Source of the DNA: Jeotgalibacillus salarius
Lineage (GTDB): Bacteria; Bacillota; Bacilli; Bacillales; Jeotgalibacillaceae
Length of the DNA stretch: 64,000 nt
Assembly: GCF_004405125.1 (NCBI RefSeq)
Contig: NZ_SORX01000003.1
Location: 308,128-372,127, forward strand
Direction: 5' to 3'
The notes under the pieces are model-generated. The model saw nothing but the letters and a program-made list of their open reading frames with translations, did no database searches and was not told the origin of the DNA. Numbering within the stretch: position 1 is the first letter of the stretch; each line of letters opens with the position of its first letter. Shown here in pieces: positions 1 through 8,332 of this stretch. The position numbers and the translations under genes are program-made.

Positions 1-72
1 GAGGACAACCAGACTCGCAACCGTCGCAATTTCAATGGATAATCTGAGCGGTGACCAAAAATCTACTGGCAT
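1..72 (-). CDS. modB: Molybdate ABC transporter permease, N-terminal fragment
   Basis: Only the first 24 codons are in the window; the gene runs off the left edge. They read MPVDFWSPLRLSIEIATVA followed by hydrophobic residues, as expected for the first membrane helix of a ModB permease, which forms the channel for molybdate uptake with ModA and the ATPase ModC. The ATG at 72 lies three bases after the modA stop codon, so the two genes are almost certainly co-transcribed and translationally coupled. Identity rests on this position and the short N-terminus. Confidence 0.75.
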   Translation of the reverse strand, partial: MPVDFWSPLRLSIEIATVASLVVL

Positions 73-75
73 ACG

Positions 76-831
76 CTAATTTAACCCTTTAAAACCAAGC
101 TCTTCAAACACAGCTAATGCATCATCACTTTGCAAATAATCCAGAAAAGCAGCTGCGTCTTCAGAGTGAGTTGCATCTTCCAGAATACCTGCCGGATAAA
201 CAATTGGCTGGTGCCAGTCCTCTTCTGTAAATGCTGCAATCTTCACCTGATCAGAAGTCAGCGCATCCGTATAATAGACCATCCCCGCATTGACGTTTTC
301 CGACTCCACATATGACAAGACCTGCCTTACATCTTTCGCATAGACAATCTGTTCCTCAAAATCGCTCCACAATTCAAGATGTTCAAGTACTTCTTTACTG
401 TATTCCCCTGCAGGAACTGTTTCCGGCGTTCCGATCGATATGCGTTCAACATCTGTTAAATCTTCAAAAGTAGCAATATCTAAATCAGCGCGGGGCACGA
501 TCATGACCAGCTCATTTCCGATCAATGAGGTGCTGTCTTCTTCACTGATCACGCCTTCTTCTATTAACTCGTTAAATTGCGTTTCATTTGCTGAGATAAA
601 TAGATCAACAGGTGCGCCTTGTGAAATTTGCTGCTGCAAACTTCCTGAACCTCCAAAGTTAAAAGTCACTCCAATACCTGTTTCTTCTTCAAACTGCGTT
701 TCAATTGTATATAAAGCATCCTGGAGGCTTGCCGCTGCAGATACTGTCAGTTCGGTACTTTCATCTTCCTGCTGAGTGGCCGAACAACCGCTGATCACAA
801 GTACACCAAGTCCTAACAACCATTTTTTCAT
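76..831 (-). CDS. modA: Molybdate ABC transporter substrate-binding lipoprotein
   Basis: A 251-residue extracytoplasmic binding protein. The N-terminus is a lipoprotein signal with lipobox ISGC (Cys16). The mature part begins with the ModA hallmark TVSAAASLQDAL (about 29-40), followed by FNFGGSGSLQQQI and GAPVDLFISA, the oxyanion-binding loops of this family; NAGMVYYTDA near residue 181 is the conserved C-terminal lobe motif. It should capture molybdate (or tungstate) and hand it to the permease encoded immediately downstream. Start and lipobox agree; no upstream regulator is visible. Confidence 0.93.
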   Translation of the reverse strand: MKKWLLGLGVLVISGCSATQQEDESTELTVSAAASLQDALYTIETQFEEETGIGVTFNFGGSGSLQQQISQGAPVDLFISANETQFNELIEEGVISEEDSTSLIGNELVMIVPRADLDIATFEDLTDVERISIGTPETVPAGEYSKEVLEHLELWSDFEEQIVYAKDVRQVLSYVESENVNAGMVYYTDALTSDQVKIAAFTEEDWHQPIVYPAGILEDATHSEDAAAFLDYLQSDDALAVFEELGFKGLN

Positions 832-945
832 TCGAGTCTTCCTTCCAAAATAAGTTGGTTTTAGTATATCAAACTTTGTTGGATATGAGACTGAATGAAC
901 TTTATGAGATTAGCAGGAACGGCATTGTTCACATGACTAAAAGAG

Positions 946-1165
946 GAGCTGTCTCACCTTCTTACTCGTTTCGCTGCGCTTCAGGTGGACGCTTTCCGCT
1001 TGTGGGCCGTTTTGTGGCCCCATTTGACCTCCTCATCGCTTCGCGTATGCGGGGTCTCACCACGCACTGCAGTCACTACCTTTCGCTCCGCTGCACTTGG
1101 ATTGCAACAAAAATATTGTTTAACTCAACAAAAGAGATTGTTTTGTCTCAGCCTATTTAACAGCT
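946..1165. repeat. Dispersed intergenic repeat, copy 1
   Basis: The gap 832-1172 holds no convincing gene. It contains a structured GC-richer block whose minus-strand core (972-999) matches, 19 of 20 bases, GAAAGYGTCCACCTGAAGCG in a second copy at 2738-2769. A short hairpin GGGCC/GGCCC lies at about 1006-1020. The layout resembles an intergenic repeat I recall as common in Bacillales genomes; that recollection is not a search result. Open frames inside it lack ribosome binding sites. Confidence 0.6.
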
Positions 1166-1172
1166 TTAACGA

Positions 1173-1643
1173 TCAATCTGCCATTGTACATGCTGCTTCA
1201 CTGTATTGAATTGACGGAAGAAGAACGATATTTGCTTTGTGGTCAATGGTCGCTTTACATCTTGTCGTGAATTGACGTACCAGTTCGATCATAGAAAGGA
1301 CTTCTTTAGGAGAATAATGAATCTGATATGCGTGCTTTTTCAAATAACGTTCGGCTTCAACGCCAAGCTGGGCGATTAATAGGGTCAGATAAGAGGAGGG
1401 GCAGCCTTGTACAATCACTTGAGAGGTCAACGCTGACAAATGCCGTTCTTCTTTTACACTCAGGCTGTAACGCCGTTGGACAGATTCTCTTAACAGATGC
1501 ACTGCGTAAGTGAACCACGTCTCCATACTTTCATTATAAGCATAAAAACGATACTCTTTTTCATTCAAAAACTCTTCCAGAAGTTTTTCCGTTAACAAAG
1601 ACAGGCTTGATAAGTGTGGGCGGAGTGTTTGATTTACGCTCAT
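1173..1643 (-). CDS. Conserved hypothetical protein, helical
   Basis: A 156-residue soluble protein with a good ribosome binding site (AAAGGAAG, 6 bases before the ATG). I do not recognise the family. The sequence is mostly amphipathic helix, with Tyr and Leu-rich stretches (SYLTLLIAQLGVEAERYLKK) and no signal peptide or membrane segment. The size and all-helix character would fit a small sensory or RsbRD-N-like domain, but no key motif supports that. It stands alone, bounded by the repeat at 946-1165 and the GrpB gene. Confidence 0.7.
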   Translation of the reverse strand: MSVNQTLRPHLSSLSLLTEKLLEEFLNEKEYRFYAYNESMETWFTYAVHLLRESVQRRYSLSVKEERHLSALTSQVIVQGCPSSYLTLLIAQLGVEAERYLKKHAYQIHYSPKEVLSMIELVRQFTTRCKATIDHKANIVLLPSIQYSEAACTMAD

Positions 1644-1765
1644 ATCATCTTCCTTTCTTTTGTATATTTATACCTATTTTATAACTTTTTGAATATTCAA
1701 TAAACTGTTCCTCTCTGTTTTTAATCTATTTGTAACATTTGTAACAAAATAAGTCATTTCAATGT

Positions 1766-2275
1766 CTATCTGCGCCATCCAAGCGCTTTACGCTCCAGCA
1801 GCTTAATCACATTATTCTTTCCCTCAATATACGCCTCAATATCATTTGGGTAAGTCCGGGATAGCCGTACTTTTAATGCGCCATAAGAAGCAGCCTCTTG
1901 CGGATGCTCTCTTAAATAGTCCCGAAATGCCAGATGACGGTCAATTTCATACTGGCTGGACACATCATACATATGTACATGATGTGTGCGTTGCTCTCCT
2001 CCCTTTCTGAAATATCGTCTGCCTGAAAGTCCATATTCACCCATTGATTCGTACCCAAGCATCTCCATTTGATGTGCCTGCCGATCTGCTTCTTTAACAT
2101 TTTTCAAGATTGGTAGAATATCAATGATCGGCTTAGCCTGAAGCCCGGGAACAGAGGTACTGCCAATATGGTGAATGTCTAACAGTTGATCCCTAAAAAT
2201 ATCCATAATTTTTTCTGCCTCTTCCTCATACAATCGCACCCAGTCATTATTATATGAACTGACAATAACTTTCAT
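1766..2275 (-). CDS. GrpB family protein (UPF0157)
   Basis: A 169-residue protein of the GrpB/UPF0157 family, which adopts a nucleotidyltransferase-like fold; its substrate is not known. The family signature is clear: HIGSTSVPGLQAKPIIDILP (about 36-55), with the GST and the acidic D52 as the presumed metal/nucleotide site, then HHVHMY and the C-terminal RDYLREHP motif. Full length for the family. The ATG follows GAGGAG at good spacing. Single gene, no obvious operon partner. Confidence 0.9.
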   Translation of the reverse strand: MKVIVSSYNNDWVRLYEEEAEKIMDIFRDQLLDIHHIGSTSVPGLQAKPIIDILPILKNVKEADRQAHQMEMLGYESMGEYGLSGRRYFRKGGEQRTHHVHMYDVSSQYEIDRHLAFRDYLREHPQEAASYGALKVRLSRTYPNDIEAYIEGKNNVIKLLERKALGWRR

Positions 2276-2366
2276 GCCAACTTTCTCCTCTCAAGTTCAA
2301 TTTTCCAGTCAATGCAGCTTATATCATTTAGCAAAAATTCAATTATACCTCACGTCTTAAAACCCA

Positions 2367-2414
2367 AAAATAATAGACCGGAAGCGCTAAAGTACGCATC
2401 CCAGTCTATTATTT
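2367..2414 (-). terminator. Intrinsic terminator of the 72-residue membrane protein gene
   Basis: A 14-base inverted repeat (AAATAATAGACYGG, one mismatch) spans 2368-2381 and 2401-2414. The stop codon of the upstream gene lies inside the 5' arm, and the minus strand continues with a T-rich tail. Confidence 0.7.
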
Positions 2415-2627
2415 CACTTTGTATTTTTCCGTAGCTTCTTTAAACCGTTGTTCTTTTGAAATTTCTTTCCGGGTCATTTCATCGTAAATCGCTGAAAGCA
2501 GAAAATACCCTTTTACTATAAAAGCTGACAACACAGCAGCAATCAACAGCAGTCCCCAGGGTCCAAAAGCCATCACTGACAGTAGAATAGCAAATCCGCA
2601 CACTAAAAATATCAGAAAAAATGCCAT
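2409..2627 (-). CDS. Small membrane protein, two helices
   Basis: A 72-residue protein with two closely spaced hydrophobic segments (about 1-20 and 22-45) and a charged C-terminal tail rich in Lys and Glu. I chose the ATG at 2627 because GAGGGG sits 7 bases upstream; a GTG five codons earlier overlaps that site and is unlikely. No known family recognised. Its stop codon is within the terminator hairpin. Confidence 0.7.
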   Translation of the reverse strand: MAFFLIFLVCGFAILLSVMAFGPWGLLLIAAVLSAFIVKGYFLLSAIYDEMTRKEISKEQRFKEATEKYKVK

Positions 2628-2692
2628 ATACAAACCCCTCACTTACGTTTTGGCTTTGTTAAATTTCATTGTTGTTTATGTTGGAGCGTCAG

Positions 2693-2775
2693 GCACAGGT
2701 GGGACAGACGAAACCTGATAGCTCAGCACCCGGTCAAGGAAAGTGTCCACCTGAAGCGGAAATCAACAGCCGACT
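2693..2775. repeat. Dispersed intergenic repeat, copy 2
   Basis: A shortened copy of the repeat at 946-1165 in opposite orientation: 2738-2769 carries GAAAGTGTCCACCTGAAGCG and then GGAAATCAACAG. Immediately before it, GCACAGGTGGGACAG (2693-2707) matches 14 of 15 bases of the complement of 26997-27011, so a second short repeat motif is embedded here. Confidence 0.55.
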
Positions 2776-2914
2776 TTAACAGAACTTACATTTAAAAGAC
2801 TTCAACTATTTTTTTGTTTATTTAACAGAAGTATAACAAACCCTGTTTACATAAAGGGATATTTTTGAAAAGATGTATGACACTACACCTTCATTCGTTT
2901 TTTGTAAGAACCTT

Positions 2915-2943
2915 TTGTTTTTGCTGTTCTACTTTAGTATAAT
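2915..2943 (+). promoter_or_regulatory. Sigma-A type promoter of the MEDS-domain gene
   Basis: TTGTTT at 2915-2920 and a perfect TATAAT at 2938-2943 are separated by 17 bases. Transcription would start near 2950, leaving a short leader before the ATG at 2978. Confidence 0.6.
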
Positions 2944-2977
2944 GAAGAAAGAATACATGATTAGGAAGGGTGATCAA

Positions 2978-3562
2978 ATGAAACATTCGCTTCCAGACCT
3001 CATTGAAGCGCAACGAAATGTTCATGTTCTTTATTCATATGATGAGATGGATAAATACCTGCAAAACGTTTTAGCCTACATAATCGATAGTGTCCGTGCT
3101 GAAGAAAATATAATCCTGATTGAAAATGAACGTATATACATAAAGATCAAAAAAGAACTTCATGAACTGATTTCAAAAGAAGAGATGGAATATATTCATT
3201 TCATTAACAGCTTTGACTTTTACTTTTCAAGCGGAAGTTATCATCCGCCGGCTATCACTGCCTATTTTGAAAAAACTGTTCAGCCTTATATACAGAACAA
3301 TAAGTCATTTCGTTCGTGGGCACACGTGGAATGGACTTCCGTAGAAGAACCGCACCACCTGATACATGATTTCGAAAATATTATTGACGATGCGGTCAAA
3401 CAAATTGAATTCCCCCTCGTATGTGCTTATAAACAGACAAATATGCCTATTCATCTTAAAACAATGCTTAATCAGTTACATCCTTTTATTCTTGAAGAAA
3501 CGTCTTTAAGTCCTGTCGAAGATTCATTAACTGTAAAACCCAGCGTACTCAGCTCTAATTAA
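2978..3562 (+). CDS. MEDS domain-containing protein
   Basis: A 194-residue cytosolic protein resembling the MEDS (DcmR-type sensory) domain: N-terminal VHVLYSYDEMDKYLQNVLAYI, then EENIILIENE, and the aromatic centre FINSFDFYFSSGSYHPPAI. In other bacteria this domain is a ligand- or redox-sensing module attached to regulators; here it stands alone with no DNA-binding or kinase domain. I chose ATG 2978 because GGAAGG lies just upstream; longer readings start before the promoter. The 3' end overlaps the convergent flavoprotein gene by 8 bases. Confidence 0.75.
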   Translation: MKHSLPDLIEAQRNVHVLYSYDEMDKYLQNVLAYIIDSVRAEENIILIENERIYIKIKKELHELISKEEMEYIHFINSFDFYFSSGSYHPPAITAYFEKTVQPYIQNNKSFRSWAHVEWTSVEEPHHLIHDFENIIDDAVKQIEFPLVCAYKQTNMPIHLKTMLNQLHPFILEETSLSPVEDSLTVKPSVLSSN

Positions 3563-4508
3563 TACTTTTGGCAATTTGATTGGCGACTGAAATTCCTGAT
3601 ATATATGCACTTTCAACCCGGGTGCGTCCAGATGGATCATCCGGCTCAAGGAAAGTGTCCCCGCACAGCCAGACAGGGTGATTTTCCAATTTGTAGAAAG
3701 GTGCGTTGAACACTTGCTTCGCCTGGGCATAACGCCAGCGCTTTAACTGCTTTGAAGTAACCTCAAGACCCTCAAGCTGTTGATTTGTCAGACGTAAAAT
3801 TTCACTCAATGCCTCCTCTTCACGATCAAACCAGGCTTCACTCCAGTCTCCAGTCATATATACGCTCAAAATTGAGCTTTCAGACATTCCTTTATCAGCG
3901 TTATTAACAATTTTCAACACACCTTCAGGCAACTCCTCATCAAGTAATCCATACTCCCCAACCTGAATATTTTTCTCAAGCTCAATCAATCCAACAAATG
4001 CAGGTTCAAATATATGTTCTCTGAGCTTTTTATCAGCTGCTGTTAAAGATAGTGTCGAGCTTTCAAGTAAGTCTGCAGCCTGTGGCAATGGCGCCGTTAG
4101 GATGACTGCGTCGTAGTTAAGCTGATCAGAAGCTGATAATGTCACGCCATCCTCGGGTGACAGGCTTACTACCTTTTCATTAAGACGAACATTCAAATCA
4201 CGCGCCAGGTATTTTGCGATTTTATTCATTCCGTTTGTGCCTGCGTAGCGCGGGTAGGGGTCTGCGAACCATTCATTTACCAGACCTGCTGATTCCCATT
4301 CCTTCACCTCATGTTTAAAATGATCAGAGCGCACCGTAAAATAAACAGCCCCATGATCTGCCTGTCCATCGTTGATTCTCCTCGTCGCCAAGCGCCCTCC
4401 GACACTTTTGCCTTTTTCAATAACCTCTACATCATGTCCTGCTGCCTGTAATGTTCGGGCCGCCATCAGTCCGGACATCCCTGCGCCTATTACACCAATT
4501 TTCATCAT
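3555..4508 (-). CDS. FAD-dependent amine oxidoreductase (renalase-like)
   Basis: About 317 residues. The N-terminus is a Rossmann FAD motif (IGVIGAGMSGLMAA) followed by the acidic residue EVIEKGKSVGGRLATRR, typical of the renalase/amine-oxidase-like flavoproteins; the C-terminal FAD-contact motif is WLCGDTF...RVESAYISG. Likely oxidises a small amine or nicotinamide-type substrate, but the substrate cannot be told. AAGGGAG precedes two adjacent ATG codons (4508 and 4505), either of which could be used. Convergent overlap with the MEDS gene. Confidence 0.85.
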   Translation of the reverse strand: MMKIGVIGAGMSGLMAARTLQAAGHDVEVIEKGKSVGGRLATRRINDGQADHGAVYFTVRSDHFKHEVKEWESAGLVNEWFADPYPRYAGTNGMNKIAKYLARDLNVRLNEKVVSLSPEDGVTLSASDQLNYDAVILTAPLPQAADLLESSTLSLTAADKKLREHIFEPAFVGLIELEKNIQVGEYGLLDEELPEGVLKIVNNADKGMSESSILSVYMTGDWSEAWFDREEEALSEILRLTNQQLEGLEVTSKQLKRWRYAQAKQVFNAPFYKLENHPVWLCGDTFLEPDDPSGRTRVESAYISGISVANQIAKSIN

Positions 4509-4621
4509 ATCTTCTCCCTTCAACCTCATTCTTTCATTGTATCGGTCAATTATTACATGAACAGCTATTAATATGCTAAACTAATATGGAATTTAATGTT
4601 ATTTATAAAGGAGATGTTTTT

Positions 4622-5035
4622 TTGTTTAAAGTAGGCAGTATTTTTATTCCAGTGACAGATCTTGAGCATTCTTCCAAATGGTATGAAGAGCACTTTCAGG
4701 TAAAACTGATAGGGCAATGGGAAGGCGGTGCCGGATTTTACTTTCCCGATAGCGCTGTCCAACTTGGTCTGATCGAAGTGCAAATTCCTCAGCCTTCACA
4801 GTTTTTAAACAGGCACGCTCAGCAAAATACTTATTTTAATTTAATCACAGAAGATATTGTTAGCTTACATAAAACATTTATTGATCAAGGATTAACTGTT
4901 CGCCAAATCAACGAATTTGGGGGCATGAAGTATTTTGACTGCGCAGATCCTGATGGAAACGTGTTAAGTATAGTTGAGGAAGTGCCCGGCTCTCCTTTTC
5001 ACTCTGAACAGGTGGAGAAGCTTCAGCAGAAATAA
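4622..5035 (+). CDS. VOC (glyoxalase/bleomycin-resistance fold) family protein
   Basis: A 137-residue protein with two beta-alpha-beta-beta-beta halves of the VOC fold: FKVGSIFIPVTDLEHSSKWYEEHF at the start and FNLITEDI...FFDCADPDGN-type C-terminal half (FDCADPDGNVLSIVEE). The conserved terminal Glu for metal is present (VEE). Start: TTG at 4622 has AAGGAG 8 bases upstream; an in-frame ATG at 4586 lacks a site and lies too far upstream. Substrate unknown. Confidence 0.85.
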   Translation: MFKVGSIFIPVTDLEHSSKWYEEHFQVKLIGQWEGGAGFYFPDSAVQLGLIEVQIPQPSQFLNRHAQQNTYFNLITEDIVSLHKTFIDQGLTVRQINEFGGMKYFDCADPDGNVLSIVEEVPGSPFHSEQVEKLQQK

Positions 5036-5063
5036 TACATTTCGAAGTTACCTATGAAAGCCA

Positions 5064-5115
5064 TAAAACAAAGTAAGATGTGAAAAATGAATTTTTCACA
5101 TCTTACTTTGTTTTT
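5064..5115. terminator. Bidirectional terminator
   Basis: A near-perfect 23-base-pair hairpin (arms AAAACAAAGTAAGATGTGAA and its complement) with A-run before and T-run after, between convergent genes for the VOC and GGDEF proteins. Confidence 0.9.
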
Positions 5116-5148
5116 CGAAAAGATTGCATCATCTAAAAATGCTATAAA

Positions 5149-6087
5149 TTAGATACATAGCTTATTCAATTCTTTATCTTTATACATTTCTTTATCTGCC
5201 TCAGAAAAGAGAGACGTCATTTGCCCCTGGGAGGATGGAGTGTATGCTCCTCCAATTGAAAGAAATATACCCGCTTCTTTACAACTGTTCCGGGTTCTTT
5301 CCATAAGTCGAATAAGATCAGCTTCTGCGACGTCCTGCAGCAGCACAACAAATTCATCTCCGCCGATTCTTGCCGCAATCGAAGAATCATTGACACAGTT
5401 TTTCAAATGGTCAGCTGCCTGCTTGATCAGTTCATCTCCGGCTGCGTGTCCAAATGTATCATTCGTGAATTTCAGCTGATCCAAATCACAGAGTAATAAC
5501 CCTGCCGATACATCGTCATCTTCATCCAGTTTCGTAAAAACTTCTTTAAAATATGTACGATTATACAAATCAGTTAAGCTGTCATGGTAAAGCTGATACT
5601 GAATCTTTTCCTGCATCACAATCCGCTCATCTATATTTCTCAGCATTCCCTGCAGCGCAACGAGTCTGCCGTTTTCATAGATAGGTGTCGCATACTCTTC
5701 AAACCAGCGGTAATGTCCTTCTTTATCCTTCCATCTCTGGATAAGCGGCTGACTGTAGTCTACCTCCCCGACCAGCTTCTTAAGCAAAAGTTCTTTATCA
5801 TCAGGATGAATGTCCTGAAAAGCCACTTCCGGACTTAAGTATGCGCCTTCATTACTTCCTTTGCCAAAGAAATTTTCAGCGGATGGACTCAGATATTTAA
5901 ATTTTACAACTGGATAAACGTCTGCATAGTACATAAAATCATTCGGCGTTTCAACGAGATGAATGAACTGCTGATGCTTGTTCGTGAGCACTCTGTATTT
6001 TCTTTTCAAACGAATATAAAACCACAGATTAAGTACACCGATACACATCACCACAGCAGCCAGAACAATTATCTGTATCCCATTCAT
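5149..6087 (-). CDS. PAS-GGDEF diguanylate cyclase, membrane-anchored
   Basis: 312 residues: one N-terminal membrane helix (about 4-24), a PAS domain (about 45-150, ending with the PAC motif YATPIYENGRLVALQGMLRN), and a complete GGDEF domain with DLDQLKFTNDTFGH and the catalytic IGGDEF. It should make cyclic di-GMP in response to a signal sensed by the PAS domain. The RxxD inhibitory site normally five residues before GGDEF is absent (Asn and Ser occupy those positions), so no product inhibition is expected. ATG 6087 has AAGGTGG upstream. Confidence 0.9.
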   Translation of the reverse strand: MNGIQIIVLAAVVMCIGVLNLWFYIRLKRKYRVLTNKHQQFIHLVETPNDFMYYADVYPVVKFKYLSPSAENFFGKGSNEGAYLSPEVAFQDIHPDDKELLLKKLVGEVDYSQPLIQRWKDKEGHYRWFEEYATPIYENGRLVALQGMLRNIDERIVMQEKIQYQLYHDSLTDLYNRTYFKEVFTKLDEDDDVSAGLLLCDLDQLKFTNDTFGHAAGDELIKQAADHLKNCVNDSSIAARIGGDEFVVLLQDVAEADLIRLMERTRNSCKEAGIFLSIGGAYTPSSQGQMTSLFSEADKEMYKDKELNKLCI

Positions 6088-6334
6088 ACGCACACCACCT
6101 TCGTTATCACAAATTTCTCATGATATTCACTATACCCGGCTAAAGCATTGTAGGCAACTGAAGATTTGTGATATAAATGAATATTTATCCATTTACCAAA
6201 AATCTGTCTTTGATCATTCGTTATACTTTTTAACTTTTTGATACACTAAGTATTCAATAGCATGTTTCTATAACGACCTTAATAATGGATGGGTTTAAGC
6301 GTTGTGATCAAAATGAACGAGAAGGGGTTTTGAT

Positions 6335-6520
6335 ATGAAGAAGAAAACAGAATCATGGAAGATATGGGACGCGATTTTCACTTCCGGATTTTTGTCTTTA
6401 TTTACAGACAGCGAAGAAGCTCGTCACGACAATAAAAAGTTCAAACAGATGCTTATCCAGCTCATCTTCAGTGTTCTCTTTGCAACTGCACTGTTTTTTA
6501 TAATCTTTTGGCTCATATGA
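6335..6520 (+). CDS. Small single-pass membrane protein
   Basis: A 61-residue protein with a basic, soluble N-terminal half (KKKTESWKIWDAIF) and one C-terminal membrane helix (LIFSVLFATALFFIIFWLI). Ribosome binding site GAGAAGGGG is well placed. No family recognised. It converges on the DUF4181 gene; the 3' ends are 11 bases apart. Confidence 0.7.
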   Translation: MKKKTESWKIWDAIFTSGFLSLFTDSEEARHDNKKFKQMLIQLIFSVLFATALFFIIFWLI

Positions 6521-6531
6521 GTTTCTACATC

Positions 6532-6978
6532 CTAATTCAAAAATAGTCCGAAGCCATCTGTAAAAAATAGTGCAAGCAAAAAAACAATACTGTAAGTCAG
6601 TATAATTAATGTGTACAGGTAAGCCTTGCGATTTTCTTCGTACTTCCATTCCATGAAGGCCCTGAGAAGTTCAGTTACACCAATAAAAACGAACATAAAG
6701 AAGTATGGCTGCAAATACCATTTCAGATCGGAAGAAAACATTGCTGCATTTATGATAAAGCCAATGATTAATACAGCTATAAAAATACCACGGATCACCC
6801 AATCAGCTTTTTTGTGAACAGCATTCACGTAATCTGTGGAGAATATTTTTCCCCGTTTGGCACCTAGCAACCTACGGCTAATCATACTTATAGGTATGTA
6901 AAAAATTAAAAACACAGCAACAATGAATAGCAGTTTCCACCAGAAGTTCTCATCCAGTCCGTATGTTAAAGTATTCAA
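6532..6978 (-). CDS. DUF4181 family membrane protein
   Basis: 148 residues with four predicted membrane helices and a basic cytosolic loop (RRLLGAKRGKIFSTDYVN). The arrangement, including FMEWKYEENRKAYLYTL near the end, matches DUF4181 proteins of Bacillus relatives, whose function is unknown. TTG at 6978 is preferred: GAGGTG is 7 bases upstream, whereas the GTG two codons earlier abuts it. Confidence 0.8.
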   Translation of the reverse strand: MNTLTYGLDENFWWKLLFIVAVFLIFYIPISMISRRLLGAKRGKIFSTDYVNAVHKKADWVIRGIFIAVLIIGFIINAAMFSSDLKWYLQPYFFMFVFIGVTELLRAFMEWKYEENRKAYLYTLIILTYSIVFLLALFFTDGFGLFLN

Positions 6979-7062
6979 GTACACTCACCTCAATTCGCAT
7001 TTGTCTTAATGAATAATATACCATTAAATACCACCTGCATGAACAAAGAATAACATCATATT

Positions 7063-7100
7063 TTTTCAAAAAAAAGATGCCCAGCTGTTAACTGGACATC
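7063..7100 (-). terminator. Intrinsic terminator after the SDR-like gene
   Basis: Arms GATGYCCAG/CTGGACATC (7076-7084 and 7092-7100) followed on the minus strand by eight T residues. Confidence 0.85.
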
Positions 7101-7117
7101 CACTTCTGACTAACATT

Positions 7118-7771
7118 TTATTTTAAAGACTGAATAGCTTCATCTACTGCCGTGTCTCCATTAATCACCTGAAACTCTTTGCCGATCGTTGAGTCATTTT
7201 CAAGTGTAGCTAACAGTACACGTGCAACATCTTCACGGGAAATTTCACCGCGGTCTACTGTTACATCCGCTTTGACTTTACCGGTACCTTCGTCATTTGT
7301 CAGACCGCCCGGATGAACAATTGTGAAGTCCAGGTTTGTGCCTCTCAGCCATTCATCTGCATAATGTTTTGCAGCAACATAAGGCTTAAAGGAATCCGGC
7401 GCATTCTGAATCTCTTCACGCGTTGTATCGAATGAGCTGACCATCACATAGCGCTTCACTCCTGCTTTTTCAGCAGCTTTAATCGTCTTCACGGCAGCAT
7501 CCAAATCGATCATCATCGTTTTATCATCGCCTGTTTTCGGACCGGAACCTGCAGTAAATACGATCGCGTCCACACCTTCAGCAGCTTTTGCAATATCATC
7601 AATCTCACCTTCAAGGTCCACAAGCACTGTTTCAGCACCAAGGTCTTCAAAGTATGATTTTTGCTCTTCTTTACGGATCATTGCACGCGCTTCTAAACCA
7701 TCACTTTCCTGTACAAAACGCGTAAAATGTTTACCTACTTGTCCATTTGCTCCAATAATTAGTACTTTCAT
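7118..7771 (-). CDS. NAD(P)-binding SDR-type protein (YhfK/NmrA-like)
   Basis: 217 residues with the N-terminal Rossmann motif MKVLIIGANGQVGKH, then VDLEGEIDDIAKAAEGVDAIVFTAGSG and KRYVMVSSFDTTREE, typical of atypical short-chain dehydrogenases of the NmrA/YhfK group that lack the full catalytic triad. The ATG at 7771 follows AGGAGGATGTTAAAA; a longer frame to 7798 begins upstream of this site. Probably a redox sensor or sugar-nucleotide-like reductase; substrate unknown. Downstream of the redoxin gene on the same strand, 54 bases apart. Confidence 0.85.
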   Translation of the reverse strand: MKVLIIGANGQVGKHFTRFVQESDGLEARAMIRKEEQKSYFEDLGAETVLVDLEGEIDDIAKAAEGVDAIVFTAGSGPKTGDDKTMMIDLDAAVKTIKAAEKAGVKRYVMVSSFDTTREEIQNAPDSFKPYVAAKHYADEWLRGTNLDFTIVHPGGLTNDEGTGKVKADVTVDRGEISREDVARVLLATLENDSTIGKEFQVINGDTAVDEAIQSLK

Positions 7772-7825
7772 TTTTAACATCCTCCTAAAACTTATCACTC
7801 TTTATATAAGTAAATATTTAACCTT

Positions 7826-8332
7826 TTATTTCAGGTTTTTTCTAATATAACTAATAGTTTTTCTAATTTCTTTGGCATGAGGTCTGCCAAACGGATTTGT
7901 CTGTCTTTGCTGATAGAGTACTTTCCCGTTTTCATTCAATAGGAAATATGCAGGCTCAGCATGTTCACCGTGATCCTCGTAAGGAGCATCCTCACCGTGA
8001 TAATGTACATCATATGCCTTCAGAAAACTGAAGTCTTCGTCCAGCAGCACCGGGAAACTGAACTGGTGCTCCTGCATCATCTCTTCTAGACTGCTTTTTT
8101 CATCATGTGTAACCGTTATAAGACTAACATTGTGTTTATCAAAATAGCTTTTCGTATCTTCAAGCTCATCCAGTTCCTCCATACATGCAGGACACCACGA
8201 GCCTCTAAAGTAAATAAGCAGGAACCACTTTTCATCATTTTGTTCAAGCATTTCTGCTAAATGGTATTCCTTTCGATCCAATCCAGTTAGCTTAAAATCA
8301 GGCGCTTTGTCATTTAATTTAAAGACGCTCAC
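7826..8332 (-). CDS. Thiol peroxidase / TlpA-like redoxin
   Basis: 168 residues with the thioredoxin-fold redoxin pattern: FKLNDKAPDFKLTGLD, the active site IYFRGSWCPACMEEL (CxxC), SLITVTHDEK and the cis-Pro region EPAYFLLNENGKV. The CxxC with RGSW context is that of AhpC/TSA-related reductases acting on thiols or peroxides in the cytosol (no signal peptide). GTG at 8332 is chosen because GAGGAG lies 7 bases upstream. Likely co-transcribed with the SDR-type gene. Confidence 0.85.
   Translation of the reverse strand: MSVFKLNDKAPDFKLTGLDRKEYHLAEMLEQNDEKWFLLIYFRGSWCPACMEELDELEDTKSYFDKHNVSLITVTHDEKSSLEEMMQEHQFSFPVLLDEDFSFLKAYDVHYHGEDAPYEDHGEHAEPAYFLLNENGKVLYQQRQTNPFGRPHAKEIRKTISYIRKNLK

Noticed and set aside
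855-1209. Open frames on the plus strand in the gap after modA
   Set aside because: They follow the dispersed repeat, have no ribosome binding site and show no protein-like composition.
3644-3662. TCAAGGAAAGTGTCC in the flavoprotein gene, identical to part of repeat copy 2
   Set aside because: A single 15-base match in 64 kb is about what chance allows, and here it lies within a conserved coding region (GDTFLEPDD).
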